Below, piece by piece: positions 51,708 to 61,736 of a stretch of DNA of 64,000 bases (position 1 is its first letter; each line of letters opens with the position of its first letter). Where the stretch lies: positions 90,486 to 154,485 of the forward strand of contig JBGTSY010000006.1 of the NCBI GenBank assembly GCA_041940025.1, written 5' to 3'. The stretch is from UBA5859 sp041940025 (GTDB lineage: Bacteria > Pseudomonadota > Gammaproteobacteria > UBA5859). The translations under genes were made by a program, and so were the position numbers. Below the pieces are notes generated by a model. It was not told where the DNA came from. It did no database searches and saw nothing but the letters and a program-made list of their open reading frames with translations.

Positions 51708-53380
51708 TAGTGTTGCAATTTTTTATATTTAATACGCGTCGGCTGCATCGCCTGTTCGCCCATTCGCCTTTTGAGGTCCTCCTCATAGTCGGCAAAATTG
51801 CCTTCAAACCAAACGACCTCACTGTCCCCTTCAAACACCAACATATGAGTACAGATGCGATCTAAAAACCATCTATCATGGGAGATGACCACCGCACATC
51901 CGGGAAAATCGAGGATGGCATCTTCGAGTGCTCTTAAGGTTTCAATGTCTAAATCATTGGTGGGTTCATCTAATAACAATAGGTTACCGCCGCTTTTTAA
52001 TAATTTTGCTAAGTGAAGGCGATTCCTTTCTCCTCCAGAAAGATCTCCCACTCTTTTCTGTTGATCGGAGCCTTTAAAGTTAAATCTACCCACATAAGCT
52101 CGAGAAGGGATTTCGTATTTGCCGACGCGAATGATGTCCTCTTTATCAGAGATCTCTTCCCACACAGTATGCTTATCTTCAAGATCGCTACGTGATTGAT
52201 CGACGTAGGCCAATTGAACCGTGCTGCCAACTGTGATCTTTCCAGAGTCCGGCGTCTCTTCGGCGGAGAGAATGCGAAACAGTGTGGTTTTTCCTGCGCC
52301 ATTGGGACCAATGATGCCCACGATTGCGCCTTTGGGAATGGTGAAACTGAGATTGTCAAATAGCAGTGTGTCGCCAAAACTTTTGCTGATGCCGGCTACT
52401 TCAATCACTTGATCACCAAGACGGGGACCTGGAGGGATATAGATCTCTTTTGTTTCGTTGCGGGTTTGCAATTCTTGTGAATTCAATTCTTCAAACCGGT
52501 TCAATCTGGCTTTGTTTTTCGCTTGACGCGCTTTCGGGTTTTTGCGTACCCATTCTAATTCGGCTTTAATGCTGCGTTGCCGCGCATTTTCCTGCTTTTG
52601 CTCTTGCTCCAGGCGCTGTTCTTTCTGTTCCAACCAGGAGCTATAATTACCCTCCCAGGGGATCCCTTCTCCGCGATCTAATTCGAGTATCCAACCGGCG
52701 ACGTTATCCAAGAAATATCTGTCATGAGTGACCGCGACCACGGTGCCGGGATAGTCATCTAGAAACCGTTCTAACCATGACACAGACTCTGCATCCAAAT
52801 GGTTTGTGGGTTCGTCTAGTAACAGCATGTCCGGTTTGGATAGTAGCAGTTGACACAACGCCACGCGCCGCCGTTCGCCTCCGGACAGTTGGCTCACCTG
52901 CGCCTCCCAGGGAGGCAGTCTCAGCGCGTCGGCAGCAATTTCTAATGTTCTGTCGAGCTCCCAGGCGTTTTTCGAATCGATAGCATCCTGTAGTTGGGCC
53001 TGCTCTTCCAATAAGGCGTTCATTTCCTCATCAGATAAAGGTTCGCCAAATTTCATGCTTACTTCATTAAAGCGATCGAGTAGTTGTTTGGCTTCCGCGA
53101 CACCCTTCTCCACATTGCCGAGTACATCTAAATTGTCGTCTAGTTGCGGTTCTTGCGGCAGATAGCCCACTTGAATTCCAGCTTGCGGGCGAGCCTCGCC
53201 TATATATTCTTTATCTACACCCGCCATGATGCGTAGCAGGGTGGATTTTCCCGCGCCATTCAGACCCAACACGCCAATTTTGGCGCCCGGAAAAAAAGAG
53301 AGGGAGATATCTTTTAATATTTCGCGTTTAGGGGGCACAACTTTGCCCACTCGATTCATTGTATAGATGTACTGAGCCAT
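51707..53380 (-). CDS. ettA: Energy-dependent translational throttle EttA (ABC-F ATPase)
   Basis: 557 residues with two ABC cassettes (GLNGAGKSTLLRIMAG and GPNGAGKTTLFRIL), each with an LSGGE signature, joined by the P-site interaction linker and arm. No membrane domain. EttA binds the ribosomal E site and couples translation to the ATP/ADP ratio. The start MAQYIYTMNRVGKVVPPKREIL is typical. Confidence 0.96.
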   Translation of the reverse strand: MAQYIYTMNRVGKVVPPKREILKDISLSFFPGAKIGVLGLNGAGKSTLLRIMAGVDKEYIGEARPQAGIQVGYLPQEPQLDDNLDVLGNVEKGVAEAKQLLDRFNEVSMKFGEPLSDEEMNALLEEQAQLQDAIDSKNAWELDRTLEIAADALRLPPWEAQVSQLSGGERRRVALCQLLLSKPDMLLLDEPTNHLDAESVSWLERFLDDYPGTVVAVTHDRYFLDNVAGWILELDRGEGIPWEGNYSSWLEQKEQRLEQEQKQENARQRSIKAELEWVRKNPKARQAKNKARLNRFEELNSQELQTRNETKEIYIPPGPRLGDQVIEVAGISKSFGDTLLFDNLSFTIPKGAIVGIIGPNGAGKTTLFRILSAEETPDSGKITVGSTVQLAYVDQSRSDLEDKHTVWEEISDKEDIIRVGKYEIPSRAYVGRFNFKGSDQQKRVGDLSGGERNRLHLAKLLKSGGNLLLLDEPTNDLDIETLRALEDAILDFPGCAVVISHDRWFLDRICTHMLVFEGDSEVVWFEGNFADYEEDLKRRMGEQAMQPTRIKYKKLQH

Positions 53381-53555
53381 AGAATTCCTTGAGGCATAGG
53401 TAAATAAAAACTATTTTCGCACACCCCTTACCTGAGGCTCAAAAATTTAACTGTAAAAAAGGCAGATCCGGTTTTGGGTATTGGACTGTGCTTGATTCAT
53501 CATGAGGCCCGTGTTTCACTCAACAGGACAAATGGACACAAGTTAGGAGAGGGGT

Positions 53556-53861
53556 ATGCGATTATTAGCTGAACTCTGTGTGGTACCTATGGGTGTGGGC
53601 GTTTCCGTGTCTAACTATATAGTTGAGTGCCAGAAGATTTTGCAACAATCTGGATTGGAATTCGAGCTTCACGCTTATGGCACCAACATTGAAGGTGAGT
53701 GGGATGATGTGATGGCAGCAGTAAAACAGTGTCATCAAACCTTGCATCAACAGGGTGTACCAAGAATACACACCACAATGAAGTTAGGTACCAGAACAGA
53801 CAAGCCTCAAAGTCTGCAGGACAAGGTGCAAACGGTTATGCGCCAATCACCAGAAGCCTAG
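53556..53861 (+). CDS. MTH1187-family thiamine-binding protein
   Basis: 101 residues, a ferredoxin-like fold. CVVPMGVGVSVSNYIVECQKIL and the HAYGTNIEGEWDDVM segment are family blocks; GVPRIHTTMKLGTRTDKP ends it. Proteins of this group bind thiamine or hydroxymethylpyrimidine. GGAGAGG precedes the ATG. Confidence 0.85.
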   Translation: MRLLAELCVVPMGVGVSVSNYIVECQKILQQSGLEFELHAYGTNIEGEWDDVMAAVKQCHQTLHQQGVPRIHTTMKLGTRTDKPQSLQDKVQTVMRQSPEA

Positions 53862-54125
53862 CGCGTCCGCCCACTCTCCTTGGTGGGGGATAATAGCAAC
53901 AGAAGTGTTTTGGAGCGCAAATTCGGCTGGTTGAGCCACTTTTTTCGGTGTGGCTGCTTGGGAGCAAAAGTGGCAAATTCTTTACCGTTAGACGCTTCAA
54001 CTTCTTTCTTGTTAACGTTGTCGCCGGCGATTGTCGCAGAACCATGAGTGTGGTCTGCTTTGCATCCCTGCTGTGTATCTGCAGGACAAAGAAGTTTTTT
54101 CAATCGTGCCGCCTAGCAACGCGTT

Positions 54126-54428
54126 TTAAATATCCTTCTTTTCTTTTTTAGCTGCGTCCTGGAAGTACCTGAGGTGTACTGTTCTGAAATAGCCAATTAA
54201 TCCACTATAAAAGAACAAACCCGCAAAAATACGAGCAATCACAACGGCGCGATCATCATTGCCATCGAAGGAGTGTGTGAAGTCATGAGCGGATTCATTG
54301 GGCGTGAGCACACCATACCAAGCTGCGATAGCCAAACCCAATCCCAACACCATGAACTTCATATAATGGTGTGTCATTAGGGTTAGGCAGTGACGATGGA
54401 GCTGCGCGACGAAAGGTTTAATCGACAT
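54126..54428 (-). CDS. Hypothetical small membrane protein
   Basis: 100 residues with two hydrophobic helices (YMKFMVLGLGLAIAAWYGVL and VVIARIFAGLFFYSGLIGYF) and a lysine-rich tail. Codon use looks coding, but the start is uncertain (Met18 or Met23 are alternatives). No family recognised. Confidence 0.5.
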   Translation of the reverse strand: MSIKPFVAQLHRHCLTLMTHHYMKFMVLGLGLAIAAWYGVLTPNESAHDFTHSFDGNDDRAVVIARIFAGLFFYSGLIGYFRTVHLRYFQDAAKKEKKDI

Positions 54429-54823
54429 GATTGAGTCACCAACTATGTTTGCATGAATTTGACCGAGTCTGTTTTAAAAATGCAACACCCTTACCAGAAT
54501 GAATCAAAATCCCGCTCTCTGTGTAATAGATTATCTTTAGTGACATAAAAAAAACATTTATAAAATATTAAAAAACAATTAGTTAAAATACTTTTATAAG
54601 GCATATTATGGAAAATGTTGAATAGAACTTTTAAATTTGATCCCGGCGACAGAAAAGCAATCGCAAGTCTACTCTGACTGATTGGGATTGAGTGCTCATC
54701 GCTTCACTGCGCACAGGGGTGGGGTCCTTTTTAATTCAATTTTCATAAAGCTTAGCTATCCGCTAAGTCCGTGAGGTAGAATGCGCCTTTCCGTCACGTC
54801 TAGAAGAGGTATAAGAGACACTG
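54429..54823. promoter_or_regulatory. Upstream region of glyA
   Basis: 395 bases, very AT-rich between 54530 and 54640. A possible -10 box TAGAAT (54777-54782) lies 40 bases before glyA. Neither a glycine riboswitch nor a PurR/MetR site could be recognised. Confidence 0.35.
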
Positions 54824-56077
54824 ATGTATTCCAAAGATGCCACTATTGAATCCTTTGACCCCGAATTATGGCAAGCGATCACCAAGGAGAGCACCCGCCA
54901 GGAAGAACACATTGAATTGATTGCGTCTGAAAACTATGCCAGCCCTAGGGTGTTGCAGGCGCAGGGCTCTGTCCTTACCAATAAATATGCCGAGGGATAT
55001 CCGGGCAAACGGTACTATGGTGGCTGTGACTATGTGGATGTGGCTGAAGCGCTTGCCATAGAACGTGCCAAGCAACTATTTGGTGCCGATTATGCGAATG
55101 TACAACCGCATTCTGGATCGCAAGCCAATGCAGCCGCTTACCTTGCTTTGGCACAGCCGGGGGACACCATCTTAGGGATGAGTTTGGCTGAAGGCGGCCA
55201 TTTAACCCATGGTTCGAAAGTCAACTTCTCAGGTCAGGTGTTTCACGCGGTCCAATATGGACTCAACGCAGAAACAGGATTGATAGATTATGATCAGGTG
55301 GCGGCACTGGCTGAGACCCACCAACCGAAAATTATAGTTGCGGGCTTTTCTGCCTATTCCCGCATAGTGGACTGGCAGCGGTTTCGGCAAATAGCTGATG
55401 AAGTAGGTGCCTATTTAGTGGTGGATATGGCTCACGTGGCCGGATTGGTTGCGGCTGGACAGTATCCTTCTCCAGTCGCCATTGCAGACGTGACCACCAC
55501 CACCACCCATAAAACTTTACGCGGTCCCAGAGGTGGATTGATATTAGCAAAAGCAAATGAAGAAATAGAAAAGAAGCTTAATTCAAGGGTCTTTCCGGGT
55601 ACCCAGGGCGGTCCGCTGATGCATGTGATTGCCGCCAAAGCGGTGGCTTTTAAAGAAGCACTGGAGCCTGAGTTTAAAGAGTATCAACAACAGGTTGTAG
55701 ACAATGCTCGGGCGATGGCGACGATTCTACTGAAAAGAGGGTACGACATCGTTTCCGGTGGTACGGACAATCACCTATTTTTAGTGGATCTCAGAAAACA
55801 GGGGTTGACCGGTAAAGTTGCCGATGCGGCATTGGATTTGGCGAATATTACCGTCAACAAAAATGCGGTACCAAACGATCCGGAAAAGCCTTTCGTCACC
55901 AGCGGACTAAGAATTGGTACACCAGCGGTGACCACGCGAGGCTTCAAACAACAGGAAGTGGAACTCTTATCTAACTGGATTGCGGATGTTTTAGATGAGC
56001 ACGAAAGTCAATCGGTAATAGCCAGGGTGCGTGAACAGGTGATGGAGCTGTGTAGTCGTTATCCTGTCTATTCATAG
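54824..56077 (+). CDS. glyA: Serine hydroxymethyltransferase
   Basis: 417 residues. Interconverts serine and glycine with tetrahydrofolate, supplying one-carbon units and glycine, which is also the starting substrate of the betaine pathway in this genome. The PLP lysine is in TTTTHKTLRGPRGG; HIELIASENYASPRV and KYAEGYPGKRYYGGC are highly conserved. Preceded by AGAGGT. Confidence 0.97.
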   Translation: MYSKDATIESFDPELWQAITKESTRQEEHIELIASENYASPRVLQAQGSVLTNKYAEGYPGKRYYGGCDYVDVAEALAIERAKQLFGADYANVQPHSGSQANAAAYLALAQPGDTILGMSLAEGGHLTHGSKVNFSGQVFHAVQYGLNAETGLIDYDQVAALAETHQPKIIVAGFSAYSRIVDWQRFRQIADEVGAYLVVDMAHVAGLVAAGQYPSPVAIADVTTTTTHKTLRGPRGGLILAKANEEIEKKLNSRVFPGTQGGPLMHVIAAKAVAFKEALEPEFKEYQQQVVDNARAMATILLKRGYDIVSGGTDNHLFLVDLRKQGLTGKVADAALDLANITVNKNAVPNDPEKPFVTSGLRIGTPAVTTRGFKQQEVELLSNWIADVLDEHESQSVIARVREQVMELCSRYPVYS

Positions 56078-56096
56078 GGAGTAGGAGGCGGCCAAT

Positions 56097-56549
56097 TTGT
56101 TTTGCCCCTTTTGTCAAGCGGAAGACACGAAAGTTGTAGATTCAAGATTGGTTCATGAAGGGACACAAGTTCGTCGTCGTCGCGAGTGTCTGTTATGCAA
56201 TGAGCGTTTCACAACCTATGAATCGGCAGAATTGATCATGCCCAGCGTGATTAAGTCTGATGGTCGCAGAGAGCAGTTTAACGAAGAGAAGTTAAAGCAG
56301 GGCGTACTGGCTGCACTGCAAAAAAGGCCGGTGAGTGCGGAAGAGATAGAAAATGCCATTAATCATATCAAACACCAGGTTCGACTCACTGGAGAAAAAG
56401 AGATCGCTTCACGACAGATTGGGGAGTGGGCCATGCAAGAATTGAAAAAGTTAGATAAAGTCGCTTTTATTCGTTTCGCTTCGGTGTATCGAAGTTTTGA
56501 GGATATCAGTGAGTTCAAACAGGAAATCGATTCGCTGTCGAATGATTAA
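56097..56549 (+). CDS. nrdR: Transcriptional repressor NrdR
   Basis: 150 residues from a TTG start 8 bases after GGAGG. The zinc ribbon CPFC ... RRRRECLLCNERF and the ATP-cone domain (VIKSDGRREQFNEEKLKQGV) define NrdR, the dATP-sensing repressor of ribonucleotide reductase genes. It follows glyA and precedes ribD, a common gammaproteobacterial order. Confidence 0.96.
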   Translation: MFCPFCQAEDTKVVDSRLVHEGTQVRRRRECLLCNERFTTYESAELIMPSVIKSDGRREQFNEEKLKQGVLAALQKRPVSAEEIENAINHIKHQVRLTGEKEIASRQIGEWAMQELKKLDKVAFIRFASVYRSFEDISEFKQEIDSLSND

Positions 56550-56612
56550 CCCAGTTGCATCATGTTTTCTTCCAACTATCAGTTTAAATTATCTAGGTGG
56601 TACTAATACAGA

Positions 56613-57743
56613 ATGGCAACGACTGCAGATCACAAATATATTAGTTTAACGCTTTCATTGGCTCGTAGAGGTCTCTATACCACTGATCCCAATCCTCGGG
56701 TAGGCTGTGTGTTGGTTAAAGGAGGAGAGATAGTGGGACAGGGCTGGCACCAAAGATCAGGCGGCCCCCATGCAGAAATCATGGCACTGGAAGAAGCGGG
56801 TGACAAAGCAAATGGTGCTGTCTGTTATGTGAGTCTGGAACCCTGTTGTCATCAGGGAAAAACACCACCCTGTACCGATGCGTTGATCAAAGCTGGGGTA
56901 CAGCGCGTGGTCGCCGCTATGGCTGATCCCAATCCACAGGTTGCAGGCCAAGGTATTGAGCAGTTGATCCAGGCGGGCGTGCCTGCTGTGGCGGGAATAT
57001 CGGCGACAGATGCGGCAGCGCTGAATATTGGATTTGTCACGCGTATGTCTCTTGGGCGTCCTTATGTGCGCTGCAAATTGGCGATGAGCTTGGATGGGCG
57101 AACGGCACTGAAATCGGGAGAAAGTCGCTGGATCACTTCAGCAGAGGCGAGGCGAGATGTGCAGCGTCTGCGCGCCCGAAGCTCTGCTATCCTAACGGGA
57201 ATCGGCACAGTACTGGTAGACGATCCGGCATTGAGGGTACGGGTGGAGGAGTTGGGATCTTATCCCTTAGAAGACGTACGCCAACCTTTGAGAGTGGTGG
57301 TGGACACGCATTTAAGCCTACCTGAAGATGCAGAGGTGTTGAAGGGACCTGGGAGCTGTTTGATCGCTACCACTAGAGCATACGATGGATATAGCAAAAA
57401 TCTAGAAGACCGGGGCGCCGAAGTGCTTTGCTTGCCGCAAAAAGGGCGACAAGGTGGCATTGATATGCGTCAACTTTTACAGGAGTTAAGCAAGCGTGAA
57501 GTAAATGAAGTTCTATTAGAAGCGGGTGCCACCCTGGCTGGACATATGTTACAGCAACAATTGATCGATGAACTAGTTGTCTATATGGCGCCGAAACTGA
57601 TGGGCGACCAAGCAAAAGGTCTTTTTCATCTTCCTGGTCTAGAAAACATGGATCAGATCTGCTCTTTAGACATTGCCAGTGTGCGTCACGTGGGTCCGGA
57701 TCTACGTATTACCGCCCATCCGAACTATACGAATCAAACCTAG
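56613..57743 (+). CDS. ribD: Bifunctional riboflavin deaminase/reductase
   Basis: 376 residues. The N-terminal deaminase has zinc ligands in HAEIMALEEAG and PCCHQGKTPPCTDAL; the C-terminal reductase begins near RPYVRCKLAMSLDGRTAL and uses NADPH. It converts the GTP-derived pyrimidine to 5-amino-6-ribitylamino-uracil phosphate. It is first in the ribD-ribE-ribBA run; the next gene starts 3 bases after its stop. Confidence 0.96.
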   Translation: MATTADHKYISLTLSLARRGLYTTDPNPRVGCVLVKGGEIVGQGWHQRSGGPHAEIMALEEAGDKANGAVCYVSLEPCCHQGKTPPCTDALIKAGVQRVVAAMADPNPQVAGQGIEQLIQAGVPAVAGISATDAAALNIGFVTRMSLGRPYVRCKLAMSLDGRTALKSGESRWITSAEARRDVQRLRARSSAILTGIGTVLVDDPALRVRVEELGSYPLEDVRQPLRVVVDTHLSLPEDAEVLKGPGSCLIATTRAYDGYSKNLEDRGAEVLCLPQKGRQGGIDMRQLLQELSKREVNEVLLEAGATLAGHMLQQQLIDELVVYMAPKLMGDQAKGLFHLPGLENMDQICSLDIASVRHVGPDLRITAHPNYTNQT

Positions 57744-57746
57744 ACT

Positions 57747-58412
57747 ATGTTTACCGGAATTATTCGATCATTGGGTCGTATTACGGCCATTGAATCCAAA
57801 GGTATCGACGCAAGATTCTCCATCGATACCGGCGAGTTGGATATATCCTGCGTAGAAATTGGTGACAGCATCGCCACTAATGGTGTGTGTTTAACTGTGA
57901 TTCAACTCACGCGGAATGGCTTTGTAGCAGACGTGTCTGGAGAAACGCTGCACTGTACTACGCTACAAAGATACCAACAGGGCACTGAGGTGAATTTGGA
58001 GCCAGCGTTAACTTTAAATACACCACTCGGAGGGCACTTGGTGAGTGGACATGTGGATGGTGTGGGTCAAGTGGTTGAGCGTCATACTGAAGGTCGCTCT
58101 GAGCGTTTTGTGTTGCAGGCACCACAGGAGTTGATGCGATATATCGCCGCCAAGGGATCAATATGTGTCGATGGTGTGAGTTTAACTGTGAATAAAGTAT
58201 CGGGTCGACTGTTTGAACTCAACATTGTGCCCCACACTTTGGAACAGACAAATTTTTCCAATTTAAATGCAGGTCACCATGTCAATCTGGAAGTGGATTT
58301 GGTGGCGCGTTATTTAGAAAAATTAGTTCTCGGTGAAAATACCTCAGAGCAAGCAAATGCAAAGGGTGTCGATCTGGCATTGTTAGAGAAGACAGGTTTT
58401 ATCAAGACATAG
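57747..58412 (+). CDS. ribE: Riboflavin synthase alpha chain
   Basis: 221 residues with two homologous lumazine-binding barrels (MFTGIIRSLGRITAI, then HLVSGHVDGVGQV), each with its G-V-C/S-L-T-V motif (NGVCLTVI, DGVSLTVN). Dismutates two lumazines to riboflavin. Confidence 0.96.
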   Translation: MFTGIIRSLGRITAIESKGIDARFSIDTGELDISCVEIGDSIATNGVCLTVIQLTRNGFVADVSGETLHCTTLQRYQQGTEVNLEPALTLNTPLGGHLVSGHVDGVGQVVERHTEGRSERFVLQAPQELMRYIAAKGSICVDGVSLTVNKVSGRLFELNIVPHTLEQTNFSNLNAGHHVNLEVDLVARYLEKLVLGENTSEQANAKGVDLALLEKTGFIKT

Positions 58413-58445
58413 AATTATGTCTCGTGGAAGTGGGTACTCGGTATT

Positions 58446-59555
58446 ATGCCTTTAAACAGTATTGAAGAGTTATTAACAGATTTTCGTCAGGGTCGCATGG
58501 TCATCGTGATGGATGATGAAGATCGAGAAAATGAAGGCGATCTGGTGATGGCGGCACAATTTGTCACCGCGGAAGATATAAATTTTATGGCCCGGTTTGG
58601 TCGTGGATTGATCTGCTTAACACTAAGTGAAGTGCAATGTAGAAAATTGAAGTTGCCACTGATGGTAGCCGAAAACGGTGCAGCGCTATCGACCAACTTT
58701 ACCGTCTCTATAGAGGCGGCAACAGGGGTGACTACCGGTATTTCGGCGGCAGATAGAGCCACCACGATACGTGCGGCAGTGGCGCAAGATGCCAAACCGG
58801 AAGACATTGTGAGCCCAGGACATGTGTTTCCTTTGATGGCGCAGCCCGGTGGTGTGTTGACCCGCTCCGGTCATACAGAGGCAGGGTGTGATTTAGCTCG
58901 CCTAAGCGGCCTAAAGGAGGCTGCCGTAATAGTAGAAATTCTGAATGATGATGGCACAATGGCCCGCCGACCGGATTTGGAAAAGTTTGCTGCCGAACAC
59001 AATTTGAAAATCGGCACCATTGCCGATTTGATCACCTATAGGGTGATGACTGAGAAAACCATTGAGCGAGCCGCTCACTTCGATTTGTCCACTGACTATG
59101 GAAACTTTAGCGTGATCGCCTATCGCGATGTAATAGACGATACCGTACATATGGCGATGATTAAGGGTAAGGTAGATCCTTTATCACCTTGTTTGGTGCG
59201 AGTATGTGTTGAAGATCCTATCAACGATCTGTTAGCCGGTAATCGCGATGGCAGTGGTTGGTCGGTAGCAAAAGCGATGCAGCGCATTCAACAAGAAAAC
59301 GAAGGTGTTGTGGTGGTGTTACGTAAACCACCTGGCCCTCGTGATTTAATTACCAGAATGAAAGGCTTTGAGCGGCAGGATAAAAACCAAGAATCCGTTG
59401 TTCGTGAACAAGTGCACGATCCTCGTCTCTACGGTCTTGGTGCACAGATAATTGCAGATATTGGCATCAAGAAAATGCGGGTATTGGGTGCACCACGGAA
59501 GATGAGTGGTCTTTCAGGGTTCGGTTTGGAAGTGACAGAATATATCACCAGATGA
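58446..59555 (+). CDS. ribBA: 3,4-dihydroxy-2-butanone-4-phosphate synthase with a degenerate GTP cyclohydrolase II domain
   Basis: 369 residues. The N-terminal RibB half is intact (MDDEDRENEGDLVMAAQ, GLICLTLS, GHTEAGCDLARL). The C-terminal half has the RibA fold, but the zinc-binding cysteines are gone: where RibA reads SEC and RCDCG, this protein reads VED and NRDGSG. The cyclohydrolase half is therefore probably inactive, a known situation in many proteobacterial RibBA-like (RibBX) proteins; an independent ribA is expected elsewhere. Confidence 0.93.
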   Translation: MPLNSIEELLTDFRQGRMVIVMDDEDRENEGDLVMAAQFVTAEDINFMARFGRGLICLTLSEVQCRKLKLPLMVAENGAALSTNFTVSIEAATGVTTGISAADRATTIRAAVAQDAKPEDIVSPGHVFPLMAQPGGVLTRSGHTEAGCDLARLSGLKEAAVIVEILNDDGTMARRPDLEKFAAEHNLKIGTIADLITYRVMTEKTIERAAHFDLSTDYGNFSVIAYRDVIDDTVHMAMIKGKVDPLSPCLVRVCVEDPINDLLAGNRDGSGWSVAKAMQRIQQENEGVVVVLRKPPGPRDLITRMKGFERQDKNQESVVREQVHDPRLYGLGAQIIADIGIKKMRVLGAPRKMSGLSGFGLEVTEYITR

Positions 59556-59764
59556 AGATCCCCTTACTATGGGGGCGTCTGATCAATCTTAGAGGTGGCA
59601 TTCTAGTTGTGCCATATCTGATCGACTCAATATAGAGTCGTTGGACTCACTTTTTAACGGGTTGGGTATTTCTCGTTTACTTTATCCGAACTGTTACATT
59701 ATCTAACGCAACTTTGTCCTGGTAACGCGTCAGTATGAGTCGTTGGGGGTTAATGTCTTAATGC

Positions 59765-61510
59765 CTAGTCATGAAACTGTAGGGCCGCTAAATGGGCATA
59801 AGTTCCATTGTGCTGAATGAGTTCTTCATGTGTACCAATTTCCTGTACCTGTCCTTCGCCAATCACCGCGATGCGATCCGCATTTTTCACCGTGGCCAGT
59901 CGATGAGCAATGACTAAAGTGGTTCGGTTGTGAGTCAAGCGATTGAGTGCTTCTTGTACCAATCGCTCGTTTTCTGCATCTAATGCACTTGTGGCTTCGT
60001 CAAGAAGCAATACTTCAGGGTTTCTCAATAGTGCGCGAGCGATAGCGATTCGTTGGCGTTGGCCGCCAGACAAAGCGATACCTTTCTCGCCCACATGGCT
60101 GTGGTAACCATTGGGAAGTTGCATGATAAACTCGTGTGCATTGGCAGCCCGAGCGGCTTCCTTAATTTGTTCTTCCGTTGCTTCTGCATTACCAATAGCG
60201 ATATTTTGCAGAATAGGCTCTGAGAAGATGGTGGGATCTTGCGGCACGATTGCCAATGCTGAACGCAATGACTGCAACGACACCTCTTTTAACGGCACAT
60301 CATTAAAACGAATTTCACCATCTGAAGGATCATAGTATCGCAGCAGTAGATTCATTAGGGTGGATTTTCCGCTCCCAGACAATCCTACCAATGCCAGGGT
60401 TTCGCCTGGTTCAATGCACAGGTTTAACTGTTTTAAGATGGGTAAGTCAGGCCGTGTGGGATAGGCAAAACTGACATCAGAGAATTCTATGCGTCCACCC
60501 TTATGGGGTAAGGTAGTGGGATTGTCCACGGAGTTAATTTCCGGTTGTTCGTTCAACAATTCGAACAGTCGGGCGGTCGCACCTGCTGCTTGCTGTAAAT
60601 TTCCCCAAACTTCGGACAGTGATCCTATTGAGACTGCTGCTATCACTGTGTAGATCATAAAGGCTGTGAGTTCTCCCGCCGAGAGATCTCCTTGAATGAC
60701 GTCAGTGCCACCAACCCAAATCACCAGACTCACCGCTGCGTAGGAGGCGATGCCTGCTATGAGAAGCGTCAGAGTGCGAATTTTCACCCGTCGCTGTGCT
60801 TTTGAGAAGCTATCCTCTACTGCCAAATGAAAACGTTGTCGAATACTGTGTTGTAAGTTATAAGCTTGAACGGTTCGAATCGCATTTAATGATTCTTCCA
60901 CCAAGGAACCCACATCTGCCACACTGTCCTGAAACTGTTCGCTTAAACGTTTTACCAGTCGCCCCATACTCATTACCGTGGCCACCACAATTGGGACAGC
61001 GATAAGCGCAAAAATGCTTAGTTTTAAATTGGTCAAAAACATTAGAATAATGGCGCCAGTCACCATCACGATACTTCTTAATGCTATAGATGCAGAGGAA
61101 GTTAACACCACTTGCAGTGTGGCAACGTCACTAGTCAGTCTGGAGATGATCTCTCCGGTTCTTCTGGTCTCGAAAAAAGGGGTGGACAGAGTAATCACTC
61201 TTGCGAACACTGCATCTCTGATATCTGCGACCACCCGTTCACCTACCCAGGTGATGACATAATAGCGAAGGGTGGTAAAGGTCATTAACATTATTCCGAT
61301 GCCGATCACAATAGCCGTAGTTTCCACGAGTTGCATCTGTGTATGCATGGCATTGTCGATGAAATAGCGTATACCCTGAGGCAACGCAAGATTAGCCGCA
61401 GCCGCACCAAGCATGGCTATGGCATAGATGATAAGACGCTTAGTGTAAGGTAGGAGAAAGTGTTTAATTTGAAAAAGAGGTTGTAGTCTAGATACGGCTT
61501 TTTCTGACAT
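59765..61510 (-). CDS. ABC transporter, fused permease/ATPase (lipid A exporter-like)
   Basis: 581 residues, half-transporter of the type I exporter group. Six helices (LIIYAIAMLGAAAANLALPQGI ... SIFALIAVPIVVATVMSM) and a C-terminal ATPase with LVGLSGSGKSTLMNLLLRYYDP, LSGGQRQRIAIARALL and LLLDEATSALDAENE. It resembles the MsbA/multidrug group but the substrate is unknown. It stands alone, opposite to the riboflavin genes around it. Confidence 0.93.
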   Translation of the reverse strand: MSEKAVSRLQPLFQIKHFLLPYTKRLIIYAIAMLGAAAANLALPQGIRYFIDNAMHTQMQLVETTAIVIGIGIMLMTFTTLRYYVITWVGERVVADIRDAVFARVITLSTPFFETRRTGEIISRLTSDVATLQVVLTSSASIALRSIVMVTGAIILMFLTNLKLSIFALIAVPIVVATVMSMGRLVKRLSEQFQDSVADVGSLVEESLNAIRTVQAYNLQHSIRQRFHLAVEDSFSKAQRRVKIRTLTLLIAGIASYAAVSLVIWVGGTDVIQGDLSAGELTAFMIYTVIAAVSIGSLSEVWGNLQQAAGATARLFELLNEQPEINSVDNPTTLPHKGGRIEFSDVSFAYPTRPDLPILKQLNLCIEPGETLALVGLSGSGKSTLMNLLLRYYDPSDGEIRFNDVPLKEVSLQSLRSALAIVPQDPTIFSEPILQNIAIGNAEATEEQIKEAARAANAHEFIMQLPNGYHSHVGEKGIALSGGQRQRIAIARALLRNPEVLLLDEATSALDAENERLVQEALNRLTHNRTTLVIAHRLATVKNADRIAVIGEGQVQEIGTHEELIQHNGTYAHLAALQFHD

Positions 61511-61736
61511 AATGTATCAAGTTTCTTTATGATTATTTTGAGAATTCTGTGCTGACGTGGCTAAGGGTGCCACAGGTCCAGGGAAATGTCTAAGAAAGAC
61601 TGATAAAATAATCATTTATAACGATGTTTTAAATTACCGCTTGGTTGCGGTGCCACTGGCCGGATCCTATCGCAGCTCATTTGTTAGATCGCATTGTGGT
61701 GCAGGTACCCGGTGGCAAACTGTACGGGAGAAATCA

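Noticed and set aside
53858..54103. An 81-codon minus-strand frame beginning MKKLLCPADTQ
   Set aside because: It starts with TTG, has no signal or domain, and competing frames overlap it; coding potential is not convincing.
61557..61736. Upstream extension of ribH by 60 codons
   Set aside because: The extra residues do not match lumazine synthase, and a good ribosome-binding site precedes the ATG at 61737.
56550..61736. FMN (RFN) riboswitch near the riboflavin genes
   Set aside because: The conserved RFN segments were not found before ribD, ribE, ribBA or ribH.
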